From positions 1,178,001 through 1,242,000 of the forward strand of contig CP133958.1 in the NCBI GenBank assembly GCA_036251205.1: a stretch of 64,000 bases of DNA, given 5' to 3'. Under the pieces are notes generated by a model. That model worked only from the letters and a program-made list of their open reading frames with translations, was not told the origin of the DNA and did no database searches. A program made the position numbers and the translations under genes. Origin of the DNA: Orbaceae bacterium BiB (GTDB lineage Bacteria; Pseudomonadota; Gammaproteobacteria; Enterobacterales; Orbaceae). This document shows, piece after piece, positions 10,338 through 20,553 of this stretch (the first letter of the stretch is position 1; each line of letters begins with the position of its first letter).

Positions 10338-11951
10338 CTATTTTTCAATACTCACTTCATTAAAATTGTGCAATGCTAAAGGATCCATAATGTAACCTTT
10401 AACCTCTTTACGCACTGGCATATAAACGATTGAATGGGCTATCATTAATGCTGGAGCCTGATTCATCATTTCTACTTGAGCTTGTTTATAAAGTGCAATA
10501 CGCTTTTCATGATCCGATTCTACACGCGCTTGTTGTAATAAATCATCAAATGGTTTGTAACACCAATGTGAGTAGTTTGAACCCGCCTTGACCGCATCAC
10601 AGCTCATCAATACTGAGTAGAAGTTATCTGGATCACCATTGTCACCCGACCAGCCCATTAATACCGCATCATGTTCACCATCACGAATTCGAGTTAAGTA
10701 TTCACCCCACTCATAAGTCACAATGTTAGCTTTTACGCCAATTTTTGCCCAATCAGATTGAATAATTTCAGCCATACGACGCGCATTTGGATTATAAGGT
10801 CGTTGTACAGGCATTGCCCATAGATTAAGCGTAAAACCATTCTCAAAACCAGCTTCTTTCAACAATGCTTTAGCTTGTTCTGGATCGTAAGGATAATCTT
10901 TAACGTCATTATTATAACCCCACATTGTCGGTGGAATAAAGTTTTTAGCAGGTTCTGCAGCACCTTGGAACACCGCATCAATAATCGCTTGTTTATTTAC
11001 TGCCATGTTAAGCGCTTGACGTACTTTTAAGTTATTTAATGGTGGCTTATCCATATTATAAGCTAAGTATCCAATGTTAAGACCCGCCATTTCATCAATA
11101 ACAATATTCTTATCTTGCTTCATGCGTTCAACATCAGCAAGATTTGGATATGGCATTGCATGACACTCACCTTTTTGTAGCTTAGCATAACGTACTGCCG
11201 CATCAGGTGTAATAGTAAATACCAAGCGATCTAATTTTGCTTTTGGACCAAAATAATCTGGATTTGCTTTAAATAAAATTCGGGAATCTTTTTGATACTG
11301 TACGAACGAAAATGGTCCTGTACCAATTGGAACGAGATCAAATTTCTCTGGAGTACCGGCTTTTAACATTTGATCAGCATATTCAGTAGATAAAATCGAT
11401 GTAAATGACATTGCCATGTTTGCTAAAAAAGGGGCCTCTGGTTGAGATAGATGGAATACAACGGTGTAATCATCAACTTTCTCGATATCTTTGATCAATG
11501 TATCCATACCCATACTTGTAAAATACTCATATTGGCCACCAGATACTTTATGATATGGATGGTTAACATCTTTTTGGCGCATAAAAGAATTAATCACATC
11601 ATCGGCATTCAAATTACGAGTTGATTTAAACTCTTTATTACTATGCCACTTTACATCGTCTCGTAAATGGAATGTATAAGTCATACCATCTTCACTAATA
11701 TCCCATGATTTAGCTAGGCTTGGTTGAATTTCAGTCGTACCTAATTTAAACTCAACTAAACGGTTATAAACAGGGACTGCACCAGCATCCATTGAGATAC
11801 CACTGGTTACAAGTTGTGGATTGAAATTTTCAGGTGATGCTTCAGCACAATATACCAATGTACCCGCAGCATTAGCTTGGTATGTTGCAACCATCGCAAA
11901 TAACCCTAAGCTAAGTAGTAGTTTTCGTTTATATTTCATTAAATTACTCAT
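10338..11951 (-). CDS. dppA: Periplasmic dipeptide-binding protein DppA
   Basis: Solute-binding protein (SBP family 5) that delivers dipeptides to DppBCDF from the periplasm. From the ATG at 11951 it has 537 residues with a signal peptide (MSNLMKYKRK, hydrophobic LLLSLGLFAMVATY, cleavage after QANA). The mature protein starts GTLVYCAEASPENFNPQL, as in E. coli DppA. I chose 11951 because AGAGGG lies 7 bases upstream; the open frame extends to a TTG at 11972 with no such site. The gene has its own upstream terminator and probably its own promoter. Confidence 0.94.
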   Translation of the reverse strand: MSNLMKYKRKLLLSLGLFAMVATYQANAAGTLVYCAEASPENFNPQLVTSGISMDAGAVPVYNRLVEFKLGTTEIQPSLAKSWDISEDGMTYTFHLRDDVKWHSNKEFKSTRNLNADDVINSFMRQKDVNHPYHKVSGGQYEYFTSMGMDTLIKDIEKVDDYTVVFHLSQPEAPFLANMAMSFTSILSTEYADQMLKAGTPEKFDLVPIGTGPFSFVQYQKDSRILFKANPDYFGPKAKLDRLVFTITPDAAVRYAKLQKGECHAMPYPNLADVERMKQDKNIVIDEMAGLNIGYLAYNMDKPPLNNLKVRQALNMAVNKQAIIDAVFQGAAEPAKNFIPPTMWGYNNDVKDYPYDPEQAKALLKEAGFENGFTLNLWAMPVQRPYNPNARRMAEIIQSDWAKIGVKANIVTYEWGEYLTRIRDGEHDAVLMGWSGDNGDPDNFYSVLMSCDAVKAGSNYSHWCYKPFDDLLQQARVESDHEKRIALYKQAQVEMMNQAPALMIAHSIVYMPVRKEVKGYIMDPLALHNFNEVSIEK

Positions 11952-12006
11952 TAATTTCCCTCTATCATGCAATTATTAATAACAAGGTAAAATATATCGA
12001 ATAGAC

Positions 12007-12034
12007 AAAAGGGTAACTTATTCGCTACCCTTTT
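12007..12034 (-). terminator. Terminator between ybbJ and dppA
   Basis: AAAAGGGTA/TACCCTTTT stem with T-rich flank on the minus strand, directly after the ybbJ stop. It separates ybbJ from the dpp operon. Confidence 0.85.
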
Positions 12035-12040
12035 GTTTAT

Positions 12041-12505
12041 TTATGCGTTTACTTTTATAACTTTTAACACTAGGCCGTCAACAGCAATAACCTTAACTCG
12101 CTCACCAATTTCAACATCTTGGTCACAAGTCGCAGACCATGTACCGTCTTTAATTTTTACTCGGCCATAACCATTATGAATCTGTTCAACAACTGTTGTT
12201 GTAATACCCAGTAGATCTTGCTGTGGCTGATTTAAATGTCCTTTTACTGATTTATCTCCATCATGTTTTTTAAGCCACAACCACCAAACATATGCGGTAA
12301 GTAACGTAAAAATAGCGAATAAAATCCATAAAAAAGACCATGCAATCGGTACAATCCAAGCAATTAATCCGACGATAAAAGCCGAGATCCCACTCCACAA
12401 TGAGTAGCCACCAGTACCAAGTAATTCAACAATTAATAATACACCACCTAGGGCGATAAATACCCAATGTGGATTAGTATAGATAGCGGATAAAAATTCA
12501 TTCAT
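12041..12505 (-). CDS. ybbJ: NfeD-like membrane protein YbbJ
   Basis: Small NfeD-family inner-membrane protein (154 residues). Three hydrophobic segments lie at about residues 12-30, 33-55 and 58-78. A soluble OB-fold domain follows (about 95-150; GRVKIKDGTWSATCD, then GERVKVIAVDGLVLKV). NfeD proteins are partners of SPFH/stomatin proteins, and here the qmcA gene lies 25 bases upstream in the same orientation, as in E. coli. The specific function is unknown. Confidence 0.88.
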   Translation of the reverse strand: MNEFLSAIYTNPHWVFIALGGVLLIVELLGTGGYSLWSGISAFIVGLIAWIVPIAWSFLWILFAIFTLLTAYVWWLWLKKHDGDKSVKGHLNQPQQDLLGITTTVVEQIHNGYGRVKIKDGTWSATCDQDVEIGERVKVIAVDGLVLKVIKVNA

Positions 12506-12530
12506 TATTATTCTCCGTTATCGTGCTTTA

Positions 12531-13442
12531 TTATTGTTTAGATTCATTGATCAACTGCGCTATACCACCAATACTACCCATTAAATTTGATGCTTCAAGT
12601 GGCATCATAATGATTTTGCTATTCTCAGCAGAACCAATAGTTTGTAATGCATCAGTATATTTTTGTGCAACAAAGTAATTAATTGCATTAATATTACCAG
12701 AGGCGATCGCTTCAGATACCATTTGTGTTGCTTTTGCTTCAGCTTCTGCAGCACGTTCACGCGCTTCTGCTTGTAAAAATGCAGCTTGTCTTTCACCTTC
12801 AGCTTTTAGGATTTCGGACTGTTTTTCACCTTCAGCGCGTAAAATTGCCCCTTGACGAACCCCTTCAGCATCTAGAATTTCAGCACGTTTATTACGTTCA
12901 GCTTTCATCTGTGCATTCATCGCCGCAATTAATTCAGCAGGTGGACGAACATCACGAATTTCAATACGAGTTATTTTAATACCCCATGGACTGGTTGCTT
13001 CATCAACAATACCGAGCAAGCGCGTATTAATATGATCACGTTGAGATAACATTTCATCAAGTTCCATACCACCGAGTACTGTACGAATGTTGGTCATCAT
13101 TAAATTAATTACTGCACGCTCTAAATGGTTTACTTGATAAGCCGCTCTAGCAGCATCTTGTACTTGAATAAAACAAACTGCATCAATTTGCACATTAGCA
13201 TTATCTTTGGAGATAACTTCTTGTGAAGGAATATCTAATACTTGTTCCATCATATTAATCTTACGACCAATACCGTCCATATAAGGAATAATAATATTTA
13301 AACCGGGTTCCAACGTCTGTGTATATTTACCAAAACGTTCTATTGTATATTGATATCCCTGAGGAACAATGGTAATAGCTTTAAACACAGTCAATAAAGC
13401 TAGTAAAACTAAAACACCAATAACGATATAAAATATAGACAT
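12531..13442 (-). CDS. qmcA: SPFH/stomatin-family membrane protein QmcA
   Basis: Prohibitin/stomatin-like protein (303 residues; E. coli QmcA 305). One N-terminal membrane helix (about 3-22) is followed by the SPFH domain ([20 protein letters not shown] onward). A long Glu/Ala/Arg-rich coiled coil runs from about residue 180 to 240 ([30 protein letters not shown]), and a hydrophobic C-terminal tail ends the protein. Such proteins form large membrane rings; QmcA is associated with FtsH-HflKC in E. coli. It forms an operon with ybbJ and diverges from trxB across 424 bp. Confidence 0.92.
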   Translation of the reverse strand: MSIFYIVIGVLVLLALLTVFKAITIVPQGYQYTIERFGKYTQTLEPGLNIIIPYMDGIGRKINMMEQVLDIPSQEVISKDNANVQIDAVCFIQVQDAARAAYQVNHLERAVINLMMTNIRTVLGGMELDEMLSQRDHINTRLLGIVDEATSPWGIKITRIEIRDVRPPAELIAAMNAQMKAERNKRAEILDAEGVRQGAILRAEGEKQSEILKAEGERQAAFLQAEARERAAEAEAKATQMVSEAIASGNINAINYFVAQKYTDALQTIGSAENSKIIMMPLEASNLMGSIGGIAQLINESKQ

Positions 13443-13596
13443 AAAATTTCTCTTATTTATTTTAATAGTTGAAAATGATTGATTATTTTAAGCGCTAATT
13501 AATTTTTTTCATAGCATTTATAACGTTTAAAACAATTATTTATTTTAATCGCTATATAATAATTAATTATGTAACTTAAACAGTGTCGATAATTTA

Positions 13597-13610
13597 TTGA
13601 TAAATATCAA
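13597..13610. promoter_or_regulatory. FNR-type palindrome upstream of trxB-cydDC and qmcA
   Basis: TTGAT-AAAT-ATCAA matches the FNR consensus TTGAT-N4-ATCAA at all ten fixed positions. It lies 155 bp from the qmcA start and 257 bp from the trxB start. FNR control of cydDC is known in E. coli. Confidence 0.55.
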
Positions 13611-13688
13611 AAGTTAATAAAAAGTTGAAAATAATCACACCAATATAATAATTAATTTAAAATAATATCTTTAATATCAATAAGCTAT

Positions 13689-13710
13689 AAAAAAGACCTT
13701 AGAAAGGTCT
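13689..13710 (-). terminator. Terminator-like hairpin facing the minus strand
   Basis: AGACCTT/AAGGTCT stem with a three-base loop, followed on the minus strand by five Ts. No gene is visible upstream of it on that strand within the intergenic region, so it may end a small RNA or an antisense transcript. Confidence 0.45.
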
Positions 13711-13857
13711 ATCATTTAGACTAATTACCTATCAATATAATCAACAAACAAGATAGAAAAAATTGACCAATGTAATACAATAGTAAGATTGATTATGTTA
13801 ATAGGCATAAAGTCTATCTAAAAACAGATAACACTGTTTCGCTATAGGCAATATTAG

Positions 13858-14820
<963 letters not shown>

Positions 14821-14833
14821 AGTTTAATAATTC

Positions 14834-16585
14834 ATGTCTACATCTTTAGATAAAAAACGCCAAAAGCAGTTATTTACTTGGCTAAAAAATCAAGTATCAC
14901 AGCATAAAAAATTGCTACGATATTCTATTATTACCGGTTTTATATCTGCATTGTGTATTATTGCTCAAGCTGGTTTATTGGCTTTAATATTACAAAATTT
15001 AATTATGGATCAGGGATCTTTTCAAACCATCCAGTTCCATCTATTAGCTTTAATGTTTCTGTTTATTATTAGAGCTTATTTAACTTATGTTCGGGAACAA
15101 GTTAATTTTTCACTAGGCCAAAAATTACGTCAAACAGTTAGACAACAGTTAATCGATAAAATCGAACATAGTGGGCCGTCGGCAATTAGTCAACAAACGA
15201 GTGGTGGACTTACTACGTTACTAATTGAACAGATAGAGGATCTACAGGACTTTTATGCTCGTTATTTACCACAAATGCGTTTAGCAATAATGATCCCTGT
15301 CCTGATCTTAGTTGCAATTTTCCCATTCAATTGGGCTGCGGCTTTAATTCTCTTATGCACCGCGCCATTAATCCCAATCTTTATGATATTGGTCGGAATG
15401 GGGGCTGCTGATGTTAATCGTAAAAACTTTAAGGCGCTCGCTTATTTAAGTGGACACTTTTTAGATCGCCTCAAAGGACTACAAACAATTAGGCTATTTA
15501 ACCAAGGTAATGCACAAACTAAAGCAATTCATAATGCTGCGGAAGATTTTCGACATAAAACAATGAGTGTATTAAGAATGGCCTTTTTATCTTCAGCGGT
15601 TCTTGAGTTTTTTGCCTCTATTTCTATTGCAGTGGTTGCGGTCTATTTTGGTTTTTCTTATTTAGGAGAACTTAATTTTGGTTCTTATAATGGTGTACTA
15701 ACACTATTTGCAGGCTTTTTTGCATTAATATTAGCCCCTGAATTTTTTCAACCTTTAAGAGATTTAGGTACTTACTATCACGCTAAAGCACAAGCAGTAG
15801 CGGCAGCGGATAATATTGAATCATTTCTCGCTAAGGATATGCAAACAACACAGAATCAGGCCGATAAGGATATAACAAGTTCTAAAGAGCTAATAACAAT
15901 TGAACATATTAAACGCATTGAAGCTGAAGATTTAGTTATTTTATCACCAGATAATAAACCTATTGTTGGCCCACTTAATTTTAACCTACAAGCCCCCTTT
16001 GGTCTTGCATTAATGGGGATCAGTGGCGAAGGGAAGAGTTCTTTGCTAAATCTTTTATTAGGGTTTTTATCATATCAAGGCTCGCTTAAAATTAACGGTA
16101 GCGAATTTAGAGAATTAGATCTAACAAAATGGCGAGCACAAGTTAGTTGGCTAGGGCAAAATCCTTATTTGCTCAATGATACCATTCGTCAAAATATTCT
16201 GCTTGCTAATCCTGATGCAACAGAACAAATGCTTAATAATGTAATCAAACAAGCCCAACTTAATGATTTTATTAGTGAATTAGAGCAAGGTCTTGACACC
16301 CAAATTGGTGAGGATGCAGTAAGACTATCAATAGGTCAAGCTCAGCGTATCGCGATTGCTAGAGCACTGTTGAAACCAGGAAATCTATTGCTACTTGATG
16401 AGCCAACCGCGAGTTTGGACAAACAGACTGCACAAGAGATTGAAGCAATTTTAGAAAACAATTATCAATTTAATAATATGATTACCGTTACCCATCAACT
16501 CAGTGAACAGATGAAGTTTGACCAAATTTGGCGACTTGATAAGCACCAAATATACATCGAGAAAAGGGAGACAGAACAATGTTAA
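14834..16585 (+). CDS. cydD: Thiol/haem ABC exporter subunit CydD
   Basis: Half-transporter (583 residues) that pairs with CydC in the inner membrane. CydDC is needed to assemble cytochrome bd; it was long described as a cysteine/glutathione exporter and more recently linked to haem. Six membrane helices occupy about residues 25-310. The ATPase domain has Walker A GISGEGKSS, signature RLSIGQAQRIAIARALL and Walker B LLLLDEPTASLD. LSIGQ instead of LSGGQ is a minor variation. It overlaps cydC by 7 bases. Confidence 0.93.
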   Translation: MSTSLDKKRQKQLFTWLKNQVSQHKKLLRYSIITGFISALCIIAQAGLLALILQNLIMDQGSFQTIQFHLLALMFLFIIRAYLTYVREQVNFSLGQKLRQTVRQQLIDKIEHSGPSAISQQTSGGLTTLLIEQIEDLQDFYARYLPQMRLAIMIPVLILVAIFPFNWAAALILLCTAPLIPIFMILVGMGAADVNRKNFKALAYLSGHFLDRLKGLQTIRLFNQGNAQTKAIHNAAEDFRHKTMSVLRMAFLSSAVLEFFASISIAVVAVYFGFSYLGELNFGSYNGVLTLFAGFFALILAPEFFQPLRDLGTYYHAKAQAVAAADNIESFLAKDMQTTQNQADKDITSSKELITIEHIKRIEAEDLVILSPDNKPIVGPLNFNLQAPFGLALMGISGEGKSSLLNLLLGFLSYQGSLKINGSEFRELDLTKWRAQVSWLGQNPYLLNDTIRQNILLANPDATEQMLNNVIKQAQLNDFISELEQGLDTQIGEDAVRLSIGQAQRIAIARALLKPGNLLLLDEPTASLDKQTAQEIEAILENNYQFNNMITVTHQLSEQMKFDQIWRLDKHQIYIEKRETEQC

Positions 16586-18246
16586 AAACCCTTTTACCTT
16601 ATATTAAGCTTTATAGACACAACTTTTTAATGATCATATTAGGCGTGATTCTTGTCTTAATGGCGTTAGGTGCGAGTATCTTTTTACTTTCTCTTTCTGG
16701 CTGGTTTTTATCAGCAACTGCATTTGTTGGCGTCGCTGGTTTATATAGCTTAAACTATATGCTACCTGCTGCAGGAGTAAGAGGTGCAGCAATAATTAGA
16801 ACAGCTGCACGCTATTTTGAACGACTAGTAAATCATGATATTACCTTTAAAATTCTATCGTATTTACGCGTTAATGCTTTCAAACAGATTTTACCGCTTA
16901 GTTCGTGGCAACTGCAACACTATCAAAAAGCAGATTTATTAAATCGTTTCATTGCTGATATTGATCATCTAGATCATCTTTACTTAAGACTATTTATGCC
17001 GATTGTCAGTGGCTTATTAATAACATTATGTATTTACTTTGCTGTTAGCTATTTTGATTATACTGTTGCCCTAACAATTACAATCATTTTATTGATTACT
17101 ATTTTGGCAATGCCATTAACTTTTTATCAGGCAGGTAAATCGTTAGGAGCACACATTGCCGAACAAAAAAGTCTCTATCGACAAAATTTAGTGAGCTATT
17201 TACAAGGTCAAGCCGAGTTAACCTTATTCAATGCTAAAGATAAATATCGTCAGCAACTTGATACTATTGAACAAAGTTGGTTAGACTATCAAAAACGCCA
17301 AGCGACCTTATTAAGCCTATCTAGCGCAATGATTTTGCTGATTATTGGCATCATGACTTTATTAATTATTTATTTAGTAGCAGATGGTGTTGCCAATTAT
17401 GATCGACCTATTATTGCCTTATTCATTTTTATTGGATTATCTTGTACCGAAATTTTAGCGCCAATTCCTGGGGCATTTCTATTTTTAGGTCAAGTACTAA
17501 CCTCAGCTAGACGAATGAATGAGCTAATGTCTACACATGCAGATATCGAATTTCCAGCAATTGGTGTATCAGCGAATTTAACAGCATGCACAATTGAATT
17601 TAATAACATCGACTTTAGTTATCCTAATCAGCCATTTAGTGTTTTAAAAAACGTTAATTTTACTGTCCATAATGGTGAGCATATTGCTCTTGTTGGTAAA
17701 ACAGGTTGTGGCAAATCAACATTATTGAGTTTACTGACTCGTTCTTGGCAACCGACAAGTGGAACAATTTTTATTAATCAAACTGATATTAGCCAATTTG
17801 ATGAGCCAACACTACGTAATATGATGACCGTTATTCCACAAGTAATTACCATTTTTAATGATACACTTCGCAATAACTTACTAATTGGTAATCCTAATGC
17901 GACCGATGAGCAGTTACTTGCCGTGTTACATAGTGTTGAACTTGATAAAATTGTCGCAATAGAGGATGGACTTAACTTATGGCTAGGAGAAAGTGGTAGA
18001 ACTTTATCCGGTGGGGAAAAACGTCGAATCGGTATCGCAAGGGCTCTATTGCATGATGCACCACTGGTGTTAATGGATGAACCCACTGAAAGTTTAGATC
18101 ATCAAACTGAACAGCAAATATTATCGATAATTGAACAATGCTATACAGGTAAGACCCTAATTATGGTAACTCATCGATTAATTGAAAATGCGTTATTTGA
18201 TCGTACGTTTATGCTTGCTGAAAGTCACTTAACTGAATCAAAATAG
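16579..18246 (+). CDS. cydC: Thiol/haem ABC exporter subunit CydC
   Basis: Partner of CydD (555 residues). Its N terminus carries the typical MLKTLLPYIKLYRHN and SGWFLSATAF blocks, and six membrane helices lie within about residues 15-310. The ATPase domain has Walker A GKTGCGKST, signature TLSGGEKRRIGIARALL and Walker B LVLMDEPTESLD. Its start lies inside the end of cydD, pointing to coupled translation. Cytochrome bd structural genes are not in this window. Confidence 0.93.
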   Translation: MLKTLLPYIKLYRHNFLMIILGVILVLMALGASIFLLSLSGWFLSATAFVGVAGLYSLNYMLPAAGVRGAAIIRTAARYFERLVNHDITFKILSYLRVNAFKQILPLSSWQLQHYQKADLLNRFIADIDHLDHLYLRLFMPIVSGLLITLCIYFAVSYFDYTVALTITIILLITILAMPLTFYQAGKSLGAHIAEQKSLYRQNLVSYLQGQAELTLFNAKDKYRQQLDTIEQSWLDYQKRQATLLSLSSAMILLIIGIMTLLIIYLVADGVANYDRPIIALFIFIGLSCTEILAPIPGAFLFLGQVLTSARRMNELMSTHADIEFPAIGVSANLTACTIEFNNIDFSYPNQPFSVLKNVNFTVHNGEHIALVGKTGCGKSTLLSLLTRSWQPTSGTIFINQTDISQFDEPTLRNMMTVIPQVITIFNDTLRNNLLIGNPNATDEQLLAVLHSVELDKIVAIEDGLNLWLGESGRTLSGGEKRRIGIARALLHDAPLVLMDEPTESLDHQTEQQILSIIEQCYTGKTLIMVTHRLIENALFDRTFMLAESHLTESK

Positions 18247-18269
18247 TAGTTCAATAAAATGGCAGTCTA

Positions 18270-18313
18270 TTTTCGTTAAAATATTGCTATAAAGTAGCAT
18301 TATAGTATAAAAA
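18270..18313 (+). repeat. Dispersed ~45-bp repeat, copy B (after cydC)
   Basis: TTTTCGTTAAAATA, then TTGCTATAAAGTAGCATTA, then TAGTATAAAAA. It aligns without gaps to copies A, C and D and starts 24 bases after the cydC stop. In this copy TGCTA/TAGCA could form a small stem. Confidence 0.65.
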
Positions 18314-18329
18314 TAGCACTAGTCTTCAA

Positions 18330-18363
18330 ACGCTCTTTCTCTTGAACATAAGATAAAGAGCGT
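18330..18363. terminator. Stem-loop between convergent cydC and the surface-protein gene
   Basis: ACGCTCTTT and AAAGAGCGT pair, extended by TCTT/AAGA after one mismatch. There is no clear U-run on either side, so termination is uncertain. Confidence 0.45.
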
Positions 18364-18528
18364 ATTGTAACTAAAGACGAACATTCATCGTAATCAGTAT
18401 GATACTCAACATAAATCAATACATGACTCATCATCAAATAAGCGTTATTAATCAGTTTATTTATTCATGCTGTTCTCGTTTCAAAAAAATATCTTCTGAA
18501 AACAATAGCAATTAAGAATTAAAAAATT

Positions 18529-20028
18529 TTAAGGACTTACACAAGCTGTAGCAACTAAAGAGTTAACAGCAGCACTAGAGATAGAGCCATTAAAGGAACC
18601 AACAACAATTTGCCACCTGTCATCATAAGGCTGATTTGCCCAATACATTGCATTTTCAAAATCACTATCAGGGTAAACCGTAGAGCTATACGAAAGTGCT
18701 CCCCATTCTGCAAATAATCCCTGACCAATACTACGAGTATAGTGATTCTGGCTTGAACTCCCCACAATATTGAAGAGAGCAAAAGTAGAATTAATATATT
18801 CAGCAAAACTCGGTATTCTATATGTACCATTAGAAAATGAAGAGCAATAGCTTATTGCTGGATTGACAGTGTCATTGTAAGAACCTCTAACATCTTTTCT
18901 TGCAAAAAACCATTTGTCGATCGTAAAGCTATAAACATCGATCTCTCCTGATTTCAATTTAAAAGTTGTTGCAGTATAGGCATTAACGGGAGCAGAAGAA
19001 CTACTTGGTCCTCTTAATCGGACTCTTAAAACATTCGCTTTAGAAGTGGCTGATAAAACTAAATAGACCTCAGAAGAGCCTGTTCCATAAACTTTTCCTG
19101 ATTTATCTGCATTCGTATCAATGAGATCTTGAGCAGTTGTTCCAGCTAGTGTTAAATCAAAGAAAGCATTATCAAATCCCGTTGTTGGAAAGTTTTTGCT
19201 CGCGATTGTTCTTGATTGTGGTTTAAAACCTTTATAACGTTCCCATTCAGCGCTAGTCCCCGCGTACTCACCATCCCCTCGACTAAAATAAGGAAGTGCA
19301 TAACAGGCAGTCGGCATAGATGATGCTAATGTATAAGTTGCCGATTGATTACTTGAAGTATAATTATAATATTTATAATTAGGTGACCCATAGTTGGTTA
19401 TCGCTTGAATTGATGAAATTACACCTGCAGCTACCGCTGGTAATGCAATTTTTAACTGATAGGTTGCACAACTATCAAATGCAGTATCTGCCGGAGCCAC
19501 AGCAACACTATTTTTAAGTAATGTCGCTGTTATTGAACCAACAGCACGAGTACTTCCGGCTAACGCATCACCATCATCATCAGCAATCCATAAACCTTTA
19601 GAGTCAATTGAATTATCTGCAACTAAAACTGAATTTAATAGTATTTCAATCCCCGTTATTGGCACAAGTGCAACTAATTCATTTTCTTTCATGTAGGCAT
19701 TAACAGTAATAGTTGAGCTAGCTTGAGCTGCATTTGCAAAAGCAGTCTCACCATCAGTCGTTTTATAGCTAAAACCTAATATTTCATCTGTCGAGGTTAA
19801 CACCATCCTATTTAAAACAAAATACGGTGCGGTACCTTGTATCGTTTGTGATGTCATTGTAGATAAAGTGGCATAACTTGATAATGAGATAAACGGTAAT
19901 GTTATAGTTAACAGCCCCAAATTAGTTAAATTGGAAAAACTAGGTAAACTTACTCTATCGAGTTTTACAGATTGTTGCCGAACCTGTAAATTGGTATTTT
20001 TTAGACTTGACGCTTTCATTGAATTCAC
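18529..20028 (-). CDS. Exported, probably surface-exposed protein of unknown function
   Basis: Not recognised as a named gene. The 499 residues start with a long polar stretch (about 1-30) and a hydrophobic segment ending SSYA (residue 53), resembling an extended signal peptide. The body is Ser/Thr/Ala-rich with beta-type sequence and four cysteines. The last 110 residues (TYRIPSFAEY, LFAEWGALSY, AMYWANQPYDD, ending ATACVSP) resemble the lectin-like C-terminal domains seen at the tips of intimin/invasin-like proteins. I infer an adhesin-like role. There is no beta-barrel or LPxTG-like anchor. The start is a GTG; an ATG nine bases in is equally possible and neither has a clear ribosome-binding site. 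It diverges in composition from its neighbours and sits behind a long AT-rich region, which hints at horizontal transfer. Confidence 0.55.
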   Translation of the reverse strand: MNSMKASSLKNTNLQVRQQSVKLDRVSLPSFSNLTNLGLLTITLPFISLSSYATLSTMTSQTIQGTAPYFVLNRMVLTSTDEILGFSYKTTDGETAFANAAQASSTITVNAYMKENELVALVPITGIEILLNSVLVADNSIDSKGLWIADDDGDALAGSTRAVGSITATLLKNSVAVAPADTAFDSCATYQLKIALPAVAAGVISSIQAITNYGSPNYKYYNYTSSNQSATYTLASSMPTACYALPYFSRGDGEYAGTSAEWERYKGFKPQSRTIASKNFPTTGFDNAFFDLTLAGTTAQDLIDTNADKSGKVYGTGSSEVYLVLSATSKANVLRVRLRGPSSSSAPVNAYTATTFKLKSGEIDVYSFTIDKWFFARKDVRGSYNDTVNPAISYCSSFSNGTYRIPSFAEYINSTFALFNIVGSSSQNHYTRSIGQGLFAEWGALSYSSTVYPDSDFENAMYWANQPYDDRWQIVVGSFNGSISSAAVNSLVATACVSP

Positions 20029-20553
20029 GATGCTAAATTACCCCATCATTCATTTCCTCAATCAGGTCCGCTCTTTTATTGTTTAAATTTAGACAACCGC
20101 TTACATTTTGATGAAGATAATATTTGAATAAATCTTTAATAGACGACTACATTGCTTATTACGATTAATGAGGTTTATTAATTAACATATCTTTACATTA
20201 TAAACATATAATTTAAAAAAAACACTGCATATATATATAAATATTTACAGTTTTTTTTGATTATCATCAAAGGATTTTTTTAAAACATAAGATTCATTTA
20301 GATTGAAAACAAGATATCTATTTGATATATTTAATTAAATATTGAAAAATAAGCCTAATTTTAAATATAAAATTATGTTTATATTTGCAAATAATATGTA
20401 ATGAAATGTATATATAATTAACGTAATTAATACCTAAAAACGCCATTAATAGTGCCTAATTATGCATATTATTTTATCTTAAAAAAGTGCTCATTTTTAT
20501 TGAAACGTATCAATTTAATAAAACAGCTTATACCAAGCAAAAATTAAATATTT
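20029..20553. other. 525-bp AT-rich non-coding region upstream of the surface-protein gene
   Basis: No convincing ORF. It has long A/T tracts, a perfect FNR palindrome at 20257-20270 and several imperfect inverted repeats. The size and AT-richness are unusual for this compact window and would suit an H-NS-bound regulatory region; that is inference. Confidence 0.55.
20257..20270. promoter_or_regulatory. FNR-type palindrome upstream of the surface-protein gene
   Basis: TTGAT-TATC-ATCAA, a full match to the FNR consensus, extended to TTTGAT/ATCAAA. It is about 229 bp upstream of the gene start at 20028; the other neighbour, rnz, ends rather than starts on this side. Confidence 0.5.

Noticed and set aside
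11952-11972. TTG start seven codons upstream for dppA
   Set aside because: The AGAGGG ribosome-binding site points to the ATG at 11951, and the signal peptide is normal from there.
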